From: Amaranthus tricolor
Lineage: Eukaryota; Streptophyta; Magnoliopsida; Caryophyllales; Amaranthaceae
Assembly (NCBI RefSeq): GCF_026212465.1
Contig: NC_080051.1
Span: 21,015,446 to 21,079,445 of the forward strand
Length of the DNA stretch: 64,000 bases
Direction: 5' to 3'
A program made the position numbers and the translations under genes. Positions 25,594-35,251 of the stretch are shown in pieces (position 1 is the stretch's first letter; each line of letters opens with the position of its first letter). A model generated the notes under the pieces. That model had not been told where the DNA came from. It did not search any database and saw only the letters and a program-made list of their open reading frames with translations.

Positions 25594-25827
25594 CTTCTTT
25601 TGGTTTTTAATATTTGTTATATTTCTATTTTTCACGCTATCCAATGTATAATTTCATATGATAAAAAATTCAAAAAAGTTAACATTATGAAAATATGTAC
25701 TAAGACAAATAAAAAAAATCCCATTTGACTATGTTTATTATACATATAGAATTATAAGCAAAATAGAATCAGTTGATAAACAGTAATTGCTACAGAAACC
25801 GTAGCAACTATTAAAATCCAAAGGAAG
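25594..25827. mobile_element. Stowaway-like MITE
   Basis: TA|CTTCTTTTGGTTTTTAAT opens and ATTAAAATCCAAAGGAAG|TA closes the element. This gives an 18-bp imperfect inverted repeat with a TA duplication. Confidence 0.75.
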
Positions 25828-27187
25828 TAGTATAGATTAATATCAATTGGGCTGATTATCGATCAAGTTTGAATGAAAGTTGGGATAAACTTTTTAGATC
25901 ATAAATCTTGACCTCTAAAAGAATTCATGAGCACTAAATTCTATTCAACTTGTTTAAGGCTTGTCGCTTAGGATGGGAAGGAAAGGCAAGTTATTGGCAT
26001 AATGGTAAGGTTTGTGCCAATGTTACTTTGACACAATTCCTCAACTCCTTTCATCCCATGAAGGTAGTTATATTTATTTCATAAAAAAAGATATAATTGT
26101 AACAAGCTTAATGAGACAGAAAAATATCACGTAGTTATACAGCTATACTCTCTCTGTTCAACAGGTATTGCCAAATTTTCATTTTTAGTTTCTTTTTTGA
26201 CCAGGACTCACACTCTTAAATTTTTATCCATATTTAACTTATCTTTTAATCTCATCCATACATTACTCCCACTTTCTAGCAAAATATTCCTTTTTAATAG
26301 AGCAAGTTCAAAAGAACCAACGACCCGTTTGGTTAGTAGTATTGAATAGTGGTAATGAAAATGATTTATAGTGTAAAATTTCATCAAAAGTTCGATGTCC
26401 TTCCCATAGTGATGAAACTTATATCAGAAAAAAGTGTTTTGTTTACAAATTTCCATTACCACATAATACCACCTCTCTCAATGAGATGATTTGAAAATGA
26501 TTTAGAATGAATTTTATAAAGAAAATGAGATGATTGAAGTTGGACAAGCATAACCATTAAAGTAGCCAAGAGATTTTTCAACCAAAATTACTCTAATTTT
26601 CATTCCTATTACCATCGTCTATTACCACTTACCAGACGGACCATAAAAAGTCATTCAAAAATGAGCAATAATCCTCCTAGTACACTAGGCTCAATGGCCT
26701 AGACAAAATCATGGACCAAGTGCTAAGGTTATTCACCAAACTCGTTATGCTCTATTTGGTAACTGAGAATTCATCTGGAATCACATATCTAGACCAAATA
26801 GAATTACTGTTGGACAATAACCGAGAATTAATCTAGAATTACATACTAAGGTCACTGAATTACTGTTGGACAGATGACTCATGAGTCATGATTCATAACT
26901 CAGCTTCATGAATAGAAATCAATGGTATTTTCATGGTGGGATTCAATTATTCATTCCACATCTCAAAATCCAAAAAATAAATTCTAGCACTTGCCAAACA
27001 CAGTATTTGAAATGCAATATAGATTTCACATTCAACAATGGTAATCAAGCAACGAAAATGAAATTCTTGTATCTCAACCTACGCAAATACCTTAATGCTA
27101 ACAGCATATGGCGTAAAAGCTAGTTCCAGAAGAAAGCGGGAGGGTAATACTTCATAGGAATAAAAGGGAGTCAGATGCTGTTCAAGC
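25828..27187. other. Intergenic, including one MITE of the GTTTGGT family
   Basis: No gene is visible. Besides the MITE at 26322-26643, a stretch at about 26750-26870 repeats the words AACTGAGAATTCATCTGGAA and AACCGAGAATTAATCTAGAA. That is an internal duplication of roughly 65 bp. Confidence 0.5.
26322..26643. mobile_element. MITE of the GTTTGGT family
   Basis: The ends GACCCGTTTGGTTAGTAG and CTTACCAGACGGACC are inverted copies. The interior GAAAATGATTTATAGTGTAA, AATTTCATCAAAAGTT and GAAGTTGGACAAGCATAACC recurs at 31816-32127, 53353-53668, 58100-58414 and 61616-61860. Confidence 0.8.
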
Positions 27188-27496
27188 TCAACGGCCCTTT
27201 TTCTTTGATCCAGTATTGCCCTTGTTCTTTGATCCAGTATCGCCCTTTATGTTGTGAGGGTTTCTTTTACGCGTAAACGCAAACTCCCCAAGTTTGTGGC
27301 CAACCTTTCCTTCAGTTATCTTGCAGCGAACAAAAGACTTTCCATTGTAAATTCGAACAACACTACCAACAAATTCTGGCAGGATAGTAGATCTTCTCGA
27401 CCAAATCTTTTTGTTCGCAAGTTGATCTTTGTTATCTTTCAGTTTCATCAAGAATGCGTCAACAAAAGATCCTTTCCATAAAGATCGACGAGACAT
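27188..27496 (-). CDS. rps19: Mitochondrial-type small-subunit ribosomal protein S19
   Basis: The single coding exon starts at ATG 27496 and encodes 102 aa with stop at 27188. The opening [16 protein letters not shown], then [20 protein letters not shown] and [20 protein letters not shown] plus [12 protein letters not shown], are the hallmarks of plant mitochondrial S19, a protein of the small-subunit head. The surrounding DNA is ordinary AT-rich nuclear sequence, so the gene appears to be a nuclear copy of a gene that is mitochondrial in many plants. The C-terminus is extended by an imperfect repeat (GDTGSK/GNTGSK). An acceptor at 27516-27515, a likely leader exon at about 29690-29526 and the intact frame suggest a working transcribed gene rather than a NUMT. 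No cleavable presequence is seen before the S19 start; the in-frame upstream codons read SDKVRI. Confidence 0.85.
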   Translation of the reverse strand: MSRRSLWKGSFVDAFLMKLKDNKDQLANKKIWSRRSTILPEFVGSVVRIYNGKSFVRCKITEGKVGHKLGEFAFTRKRNPHNIKGDTGSKNKGNTGSKKKGR

Positions 27497-27664
27497 GATC
27501 CTGACTTTGTCACTCTGATAATAACACAGGATTACATGAACAGAAAACGAAATTTCATGTTCTAATTCGGTATCAATAAACATAACATCCAAAAAGAATC
27601 AATTAAATAAGAATTGTTTCAATTATATCAATTGAATGTCAATTACATGTCAATTATAACAAAC

Positions 27665-27785
27665 TCTCTGCCATCACTAATAAGGATAAGGTAGTGCACA
27701 TTCGATACACCAAATCCCGCCTATATGTTACCCCATGACGGCATTGGGGTAATTAATTGTTGCTGTTGTTGTTATTGTTGTTGTA
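27665..27785 (+). repeat. Au-like SINE relic
   Basis: It carries TCACTAATAAGGATAAGGTA, GTGCACATTCGATACACC, CATGACGGCATTGGGGTAAT and a 3' (GTTGTT)n-like tail. These are the same ordered landmarks as the SINEs at 46638-46772 and 48657-48770. Confidence 0.55.
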
Positions 27786-28689
27786 TATCAAGCATCATCT
27801 AGGACTTGCAAATTTACAGCTCAAAAACCTTGAGCGAGATAGCAGAGATGTTCTTCTCAAATAACTCATTGTTCTCTTCAAACAACCAACACAAGACACA
27901 AATAATACTTAAGCCAGGGAGTTTGTATATGAAAAAACCAGTCCAAATGTGGGTTTCAGTCAATTTATCAAAACTTGCCATAATTTTAGCCCAAGAAGGT
28001 GTTGATGTGTCCATACACATGTCGGAGTGGTGAAAATACAAAACAAATATTTGAGGTAAAAGGAAATACACGAGTAAGCAGGACACTAACAACAAGAAGT
28101 TTAAGCTTTCACAATCCAAATGTTACCACACATCATAGAATTGTGATAAAAGAACAATGACCATTAGGATCCTAGACGTTAGAACATTCTTTTCTGATAT
28201 ATATGGGTGTTGGTGTTCTACCTACCAAAAAATGTGAATTACTAGGCTCACATTCATTTGGTACCATTATAAAAAGATCAATTAAAAAAGGAAACACACA
28301 AGCAAATTCGTTGTCGAAATAGAAGCGCAAAATCAGGTGAATATATGTTGTCAACATCAGATGTGAACATTTTCATGGTTTTGTTTTACAGTTTTGTGGC
28401 TGTGAATTGGTGAATAGTGAATGCTATGTGATAGACTGATAAAGTGTTTCATATGAATCAATTTACTTCATCCATACACACAAATTTTGATCCGAAGAAA
28501 TTACCCGAAAATCCCAACCACCTGAACAAATAAAACTTCAAACCAGAACTACGGCACAAATGAGCAATAATACTGATTTCAAATGCTACTGGAACCTCAA
28601 TTCATAGCTCAAACAATTTTCAATTACACAGTGTGTGAATAGTGAGAAATGGAAGTAAAAGAAAAGGAGAGATTTGAAAAGATTGAGAA

Positions 28690-28956
28690 TCCGTTGTTTG
28701 GATAACAAAAAGAGAGGGAAAAGATTTGGAGGTAAGGGGTTTGGACAGAAAACAGACAAATTTTTTAAGAATACAATATCTACTAAAGTGAAGAGATTTG
28801 GTGGAAAAACACTCATTTTCCTTGCTTTTCTCTTCCCTTCCCTTCTAAATAAAGTACACTCTCCCTCCTTACCCCTCCCCTTCCTTTCCCTTCCTTCCCT
28901 TCCCCTCCCCTTCCCTTCCCTTCCCTTCCTTCTCTTCTAATTTGTTATCCAAGCAT
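28690..28956. mobile_element. Polypurine/polypyrimidine MITE
   Basis: The terminal inverted repeats are CGTTGTTTGGATAACAAAAA at the left and AATTTGTTATCCAAGCATAT at the right. The left arm continues GAGAGGGAAAAG and the right arm is a long CCCTTCC/CCTTCC tract (28859-28938), so the single strands are almost pure purine or pyrimidine. A sister copy is at 44806-45020 and a right-end relic lies near 9185-9235. It sits in the putative leader intron of S19. Confidence 0.75.
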
Positions 28957-30000
28957 ATTGTTAATATAGAAAAGTAATAGGTCAAAACTTACCTTCAATA
29001 ACGTTTTATTTATGCTAATTTTCCATGCCGATTTTTTAATATTCTGAAAGCTACGCATAATATATCACTACTAAACAATTTAAGCATTCAAATTTATTCA
29101 AAATTCACCATTAATCCGCAAATACCTACCCATTTCTACAGTTTAATCAAATCAAAAAATGGAAATAAACACCCCATTATTTCAAATTGATGACGCAATT
29201 CATTTACCCAACACAACTTTAATTAAATCAAATCAAATTAAAATTCATCATTATAGTTTTGCTAAATTTTAAAGTTCAATACCTAATTGAAACTATAATG
29301 ACCAATCACCAAGAATTATTATCTATCGAAAAAACAAATTGAAAAAAATTGGAACAAATTCAATTTTTTTTAACGAAAAAGCATTATAGCGGGGATTAAA
29401 ACAAATTAAGAACTCGAAACAAATTGAAAGATTTGCAACAAATGGAAAAGACTAGAAATTGAAACAAATTCAATCAAGTAATTCAAAGAATTAAGTAGAA
29501 GTGAAAACGCATATAGCTTGTTACCTGTTCCGAGCGGCACTGAGGGATGGAGAGTGGAGTCTGGAGTCTTGGTGAGTGGCTGCCAATGAGGTGATGACCA
29601 GAGCCTAGCAGCCTGCGGAGGAAGGGAGGAGATCAGGAGGAGGTTTTGGGACTTGTGACTCACTGAGTCAGGGTGGAGGAAGTAGGCGAAATTGTAATGA
29701 GGAAATGTTAGGGTTTTCGTTCAAGTTTAGAAAACCAAAAAAAAGGCAAAAAGTTGTTGCGCGCGGGAATCGATCATCAGCTGATTTCGATAGCAATGCA
29801 ATAGTTTACTATTTACCGATCACAAAATCAAGAGACATTTTCAATGTTTTATACTTGAGTTAAATAGTCTACTAAAAAAAATTTAGCTTATATATTTCTT
29901 GTTTTGAGATTATCTCACCGTAAGGCGAGTATTTCTTTACCATTCGTCAAACTTTTTAAAAATTGAATACTTGAGTTGTATAACATTATTAAATTTTTAA

Positions 30001-30340
30001 GGGAAATTTGCAAAGAAATACCTTTTAAAACCCTTTTTTTTTTGTAAAGAAACACCTTTTATAATTTTTTTTGTAAAAAAAACACCTTTTAAGAGACTTT
30101 TTATTAAAAAAAAACACCTTAAATCAGTTTCCGGTGACTTTTGTCAACTTTCCGGCGTTGACTTTTGAGCTCAAATGGCATAGTCAACGCCGGAAAGTTG
30201 ACAAAAGTCACCGGAAACTGATTTAAGGTGTTTTTTTTTAAAAAAAAGTCTCTTAAAAGGTGTTTTTTTACAAAAAAAATTATAAAAGGTGTTTCTTTAC
30301 AAAAAAGGGGTTTAAAAAAGTGTTTCTTTGCAAATTTCCC
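30001..30340. mobile_element. Near-perfect 340-bp hairpin element with 9-bp target duplication
   Basis: Two arms of about 160 bp are reverse complements, from GGGAAATTTGCAAAGAAA at 30001 to TTTCTTTGCAAATTTCCC at 30340. They are separated by a short centre around GAGCTCAAATGGCATAG (near 30166-30182). The inner arm contains CAGTTTCCGGTGACTTTTGT on one side and its exact complement on the other. The direct repeat AATTTTTAA flanks both sides (29992-30000 and 30341-30349). A 9-bp duplication is the signature of Mutator-like transposons, so this is probably a MULE-type foldback MITE. The flanks are A/T-rich, so chance contributes something to the match. It encodes no protein. Confidence 0.85.
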
Positions 30341-31073
30341 AATTTTTAAATATGTTTGACATGTTCACAAATACTTGTTAAAAGTTTTAACAAAATAGTA
30401 AAGGAAAATGGTCAAAATTCTAATAAAAGGTGCAAGATAAATAAAATGAACATATTCTTCTAAAGAAAATAAACAACCTTATTAACTTCTAAAAAATGAA
30501 ATAAAGAAATATTACTACCATGATCAATATTCTCAAAGGGACATACTAGTAGTTAATTAGAGGTGGGATTAGTGGATAGTGAGGTTGACATTAGGAGGTT
30601 ACTTTGAACAATTTATATCAAATATTAAATCGAATTTGGGTTAATAATGTGTTTGGTGGAGGTTAAGTTTGATAATTCATATTTTTTAGCAAGTTATTCT
30701 CAAGTCGAGTGTTAATTAAATCTATATTAAAATAGGATTTTAAATTAAGTTATTGTTTGTTTGCTGTTTTGAAAAATTTTAAATTCGATTTTCATCTATC
30801 TTTCGTCTCTCCTATCTTATAACAAAAAAAAAATAATGCATTTTAAGTTTGTTCAAGGACCAAAGTCTTCACTAATATAACTAAAAAATTAGTATAACAA
30901 AAAAAAATAACCGATGGAAATAGTCAAGAAAGCACTAATAGTGGGCATTAGTGCTGTTTTACGGTTTACCGATTATTTTTATCACCATTAACTTCTCAAT
31001 AATTTCACCATTAACTTCTTATTACTTATGATATGCTTTAGCTAATTAACTTCATTTCATTTGATTAATAAAC

Positions 31074-34000
31074 ATGTTTTGCTTCTTATTTTCTTGGAGA
31101 AAAGCTTCCAAATGGTAAAAAATTGATCCCATTTATCTATTTTTAATTTATTTTTTAATTAATTTACTCTTCATACATGTATATTTTTGTTAATTTTACA
31201 GTAAGAAATTAATCAAGAAAATTCAATGTCGTTTGAAGCTTCTTAAGAGCAAAAGATTCGTCATTGCAACCCATTTTAGACAAGACATTGCACAATTATG
31301 GAAGAATGGTTATCAACACATTGCTTACAACAGGGTATTTTTTTAATATTTATAGTTGTGTTAATTTAATTTTAATCGCAACTAATTTAAAATAAAGGGA
31401 GTACATTGTGTACACGTATAATATAATTATAATTAGTGTAAATTTATTTAAGTTGTGTAAATTATATTGCAGATTGATGAATTATGCATGGACGAGGGTA
31501 TGATATTAGTGTATGAGATATTGGAACAATATTCCAAGTTCATATTACTTAACCTATCTTACATCCGCAAACACAAGTATGTAATGCAATTAATTTTGTT
31601 AATTCTTTGTTTGATTTGATTCTAAATTCTTGAGGAAAATAGAAATGTTGGAGTTGGAATAATGTAGACAATTTAAATTTTTCAAAAAAGACTTGCAAAA
31701 TTAAGGATGGAAAACACTTGCACTGGATAATTTTTTGAGAAAATATTTTTCACCCAACCAAATACTGTGGTAAAACTTACATTAGGTTTACGGACCATTT
31801 AGTTATGGTATTAATGGTCCATTTGGTAGGTGGTATTAAACGGTGGTCATAGAAATGAAAACTAGTATAATTTTGGTTGAAAAATCTCGTGTTACCTCGA
31901 TGGTCATGCCTGTCCAACTTTAATTATCTCATTTTTTTTTCACAAAGTTCATTCCAATGCATTACCATTGGAAGATGTATATTAGGTGGTAATAGAAATT
32001 TGTAAATAAAAAAATTTTTTTGTGATCAAAGTTTCATTACTATGAAAATGACATGAAACTTTGATAAAATTTTACACTATAAATCATTCCCATTACCACC
32101 ACTTAGTACCAATAACCAAACGTGCCGTAAATAATGGTAATAAAAATGATTTATAACGTAAATTTTCGTAAAATGTAACATGTCATTCCCATACTAATGA
32201 CAAATTGATGTAAAAAAAAGTTTTTGCGAAGAAAATGAGATGAATTGAAATAAATTTTATGAACAAATGAGATGAGTCCGTAGAACAAGCATGAATATTA
32301 AACTTATCTAGATGTTTCGCTACCATTCTTACTTTTTTTAAAACTGGCTATCAAACGGGTCGTGTATGAGACATAACATCATACCTTACATTGCAAAATT
32401 TGAAAACAGAGATCTTCCTATCGATGTGAATGAGGCCATTTCAACCCTGGTTTACGCCTCGGCGAGATGCAGTGATGTTCCGGAGTTAAGGCTCATCAGG
32501 AAGCTTTTTGGAGAGCGTTATGGTCAGAAGCTTATTGTTGGTGCAGTTCATTTGCACCCTGGAAACCATGTTAACCGCCAGGTTTTAGTCTTTATTTGTC
32601 ATGCTTTTAGTGTATATTAGAGCAGTTAATCGGGCCAAGCCGGGTCAGAATAGTAATCAGTCAGGTCGGGCTAAAATTTTAAATGGGCCGAGCAAGTCAA
32701 AGCCACTTGATCCACCCCTACTTATTCAAAAAAAATTCATTTAATAATTTTTTAGTCTGATTTTGTATTCTGTTGAGTCGACCCGCCTATATATATTAAT
32801 GTCTTAAAAAAATAAAGAGGGTGTTTGACAAATGACTGATAGCTAATTATAGTAGCTGATTTGACCAACTGATTTTGAACCCGCTACTATGAGCAGCTTG
32901 TTCATATTAACAAACTATTTCAACTAGCTAGTTCACCAAAAACTAGCAATAACTAGTTTGACCACCCAACCGTCTATTTATATTAAAATAAGTTAAAACT
33001 GTTCAATAAGCTAATTTGCCAAACACCTCAAAAAATGTAAGAATAATTTTATGAAAACTAAGCCTTATAATGACTCTACCGGTTGCCTTATAATGACTCT
33101 ACCGGTTAGTAAAACCCTTGACCCATTGTGTTGACCCGTCCCAGTGAACTGCTCTAACCTATATACAAGCTAAGTATTAGCACTGAATTTAATTATTCTG
33201 GGGCAAATTTCAGGTGAAAGAGAAGTTAACCCTACAATCAGTTTCAGAATATGAAAGGAATAGAATGTTGCATGAAATAGTGAAAGATTTCTTCTTCAAA
33301 CCTTCTGAGTTTTTGGCACATGATTACAAACTAGATTGTCAAGTGCCCCCAAAGGTACCTTTTATATTTTACCATTTTATTTTACATGTAACATTAGATA
33401 ATATAGTCTTATTCTCATCGTTATATTTAATGGCATTTTGCAATCTTTCGGTCTCAAAATATATGATCAGTTACATAAACCAAAACAAATCATTTCTGAA
33501 TTAGAATTTTTAATCTAATCATGGATCTACTACTTAAATTGTTATGCCGAACACGCACATAAAGAACTAAAACGAGATTCATGATTCTGCAGGTTGCTGA
33601 ACTATATGAAGTTGATCAAGGGCAAGAAATATGCACTGTCAAAAAAAATATATGCCCTGCAACTTCTACTAGACATTGCATTGTTTTGCAATCTTCTCCC
33701 TCGATTACCGAGATCCGAAAGGATGAAGAAGAAAAGTGTCACACCTTAGCGCAACACGAAGCAAGTGTGATCGAACTAGTAGAAGAAGAAGAAAAAGAAG
33801 AAGAAAACGAACAGGTAACAGAAAAGTTTAGCTTTGATGATCAAGATGAGGTACAAGAATTTAAGACACCCATAAAACAAGAAGTGAACTTTATGTATGA
33901 TCAAGATCAAAGATTCTTCTTGTTTGGATTTTCTTCATTATGTGACACTCAATTAGGCAGATCAGAATCTGGTGACAAACAGATTGCAGAATACATGAAA

Positions 34001-34306
34001 TGTCAGGTTTATAATCCAAGGAAATGTCAGAAAAAAATTGGATTTGTATGTGAAGATGATCATGTAAGGGAGGAAATCCAAGAAATGGGATTAAGAGAAT
34101 GTATGGATAGTTCTTTGTTGATGAGTAAGTTTAAGGGTTCGAGTTCGGTTTCGGTTTCGGTTTCTCCAAGTCATGTACACCCAAAATTGCCTGATTATGA
34201 TGAGATTGAAGCTAAGTTTAAGGTGCTTAAGATGGTTCATCTACAAAACAAGATTTCAGCTGATGTAGTTGATGGTATCTATAATTTCATGAAGTTATTT
34301 TTTTAA
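31074..34306 (+). CDS. ISTL: IST1-like protein (regulator of Vps4 / ESCRT-III associated)
   Basis: Six exons: 31074-31114, 31202-31334, 31473-31576, 32410-32581, 33214-33354 and 33593-34306. The phases agree throughout (1305 nt, 434 aa). Residues about 1-180 form the IST1 domain: MFCFLFSWRKASKC, KLIKKIQCRLKLLKSKRFVI, FRQDIAQLWKNGYQHIAYNR, DLPIDVNEAISTLVYASARC, SDVPELRLIRKLFGERYG and GNHVNRQ. IST1 proteins bind ESCRT-III and control the ATPase VPS4/SKD1 in multivesicular-body sorting on endosomes. The tail (198-434) is low-complexity with an acidic run (ELVEEEEKEEENEQ) and a conserved-looking end, HVHPKLPDYDEIEAKF at 391-406, typical of plant IST1-like tails. The exon 4 acceptor at 32408-32409 was chosen because it restores the phase. 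Intron 3 carries two MITEs. The exact ISTL paralogue number is not assigned. Confidence 0.88.
31816..32127. mobile_element. MITE of the GTTTGGT family in ISTL intron 3
   Basis: The left end GGTCCATTTGGTAGG and the right end AATAACCAAACGTGCC are inverted. The interior GGTCATGCCTGTCCAACTTT, GAAATTTGTAAATAAAAAAA and AACTTTGATAAAATTTTACA is the family's sequence in the reverse direction relative to 26322-26643. Confidence 0.75.
32128..32360. mobile_element. Second MITE of the GTTTGGT family, abutting the first
   Basis: It starts right after the previous element with AATAATGGTAATAAAAATGA and TTTATAACGTAAATTTTCGT, and ends GGCTATCAAACGGGTCGTGT. Its orientation is opposite to the neighbour. It ends about 50 bp before the exon 4 acceptor of the IST1-like gene. 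Confidence 0.65.
32819..33028. mobile_element. MITE with GGTGTTTGNCAAA ends
   Basis: It opens GGGTGTTTGACAAATGACTG and closes TTTGCCAAACACCTC, an inverted repeat. The interior GAACCCGCTACTATGAGCAG and TTTCAACTAGCTAGTT recurs in 54292-54526 (GAATCCGCTGCTATGAGCAG). It lies in intron 4 of the IST1-like gene. Confidence 0.75.
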
Positions 34307-35251
34307 CATTGTTACTATTTCTTTTGTTTGTTTGTTAGTTGGAAGAACCTCTTGTTCTTCCTTGATTGGGATTATTCTTTTTCATTATTTATTTAAATTC
34401 AATTTGATTTTAGCTTCTATTATTTCTTAGTCATTAATAATGTGAAACAAATGGTGAATCAAATAAAGCGTAAACGGAGAAATATGAGGTTGACACATTT
34501 TATAAGCAAAAAGGATACCATCTCAAATTTTCAAAATCATATGACAATGGGAGGTAGACCTCTAATGAGCTACAAAGTGTTCACACGATTTATAATTCAT
34601 CGATATGGAGCAAACCATCCCAATAAGGCAAACCATCCCAATAACCCCTGACATACAAACCCAAATATAACTTAGATTTAGGGTTTAAAGAAGGGACGGG
34701 AAAATGTTAAAAACTAGTCTTGTCAATTTTTTATTCGACATGAAAATAACCAGATATTCGACCGGTAAATTATTATAAACTGAAATTTTATAACCCCAAA
34801 ATGTTTGTTAAAAGTAAACATAAGTGAAGGTTTGAAGGGTGGTTTTTACTTTTTAGGGTCATCCAAAAGAAGGTGTCTCAAAACCTAACACATTAAAGCC
34901 AAGATTAAATGAAAAGGAAAGCATAAAGATTTTATTCAAGGTGATGAAAAGAGCATATACAGAACTACGTTACACAATCTCATAAAATTGACTAAAACCA
35001 TACATAGTAGTTTTTAATCAAAGAAATTAAATGCAATAAAGTACATGAAATAAATATAGGTAACGGTTGGTCCTTACAAGTTCATAGCCCCATCAACTCA
35101 TGGTGTTGTTGTAATGAAACAAGTTTATTGTTCACTTACCATACATCATACATGAGATATTGAAATTCTCCTATCACCCAATTTTTCGGTACGATTCGTG
35201 AAATTTTAGGATGGACAACTTAATATTTTCCGATACTGTAAAACTATGCTT
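34307..35251. other. Intergenic between convergent ISTL and FATB-like genes
   Basis: This holds the 3' UTRs of both genes. Around 34551-34640 it carries a copy of the repeat also seen at 11341-11460 (CTCTAATGAGCTACAAAG, CATCCCAATAA). Nothing else is recognised. Confidence 0.5.

Larger units (their letters stand above)
27514..29690 (-). other. Probable 5' UTR exon and leader intron of the S19 gene
   Basis: On the minus strand a G+C-richer leader (about 29690-29525) ends at a donor GGAACAG|GTAACAAG (29524-29523). The coding exon begins after the acceptor TTATTATCAG at 27516-27515. The leader contains no ATG in frame with S19. The intron hosts a SINE relic and a polypurine MITE. The pairing of these two splice sites is inferred. 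Confidence 0.45.

Noticed and set aside
27188..27496. NUMT (mitochondrial DNA insertion) carrying rps19
   Set aside because: The flanking DNA is ordinary nuclear A/T-rich sequence with plausible splice sites, and the frame is intact. It cannot be fully excluded without transcripts.
28674..28940. 88-codon plus-strand open frame rich in Leu/Pro/Ser
   Set aside because: The end is the polypyrimidine arm of a MITE; no family resemblance.
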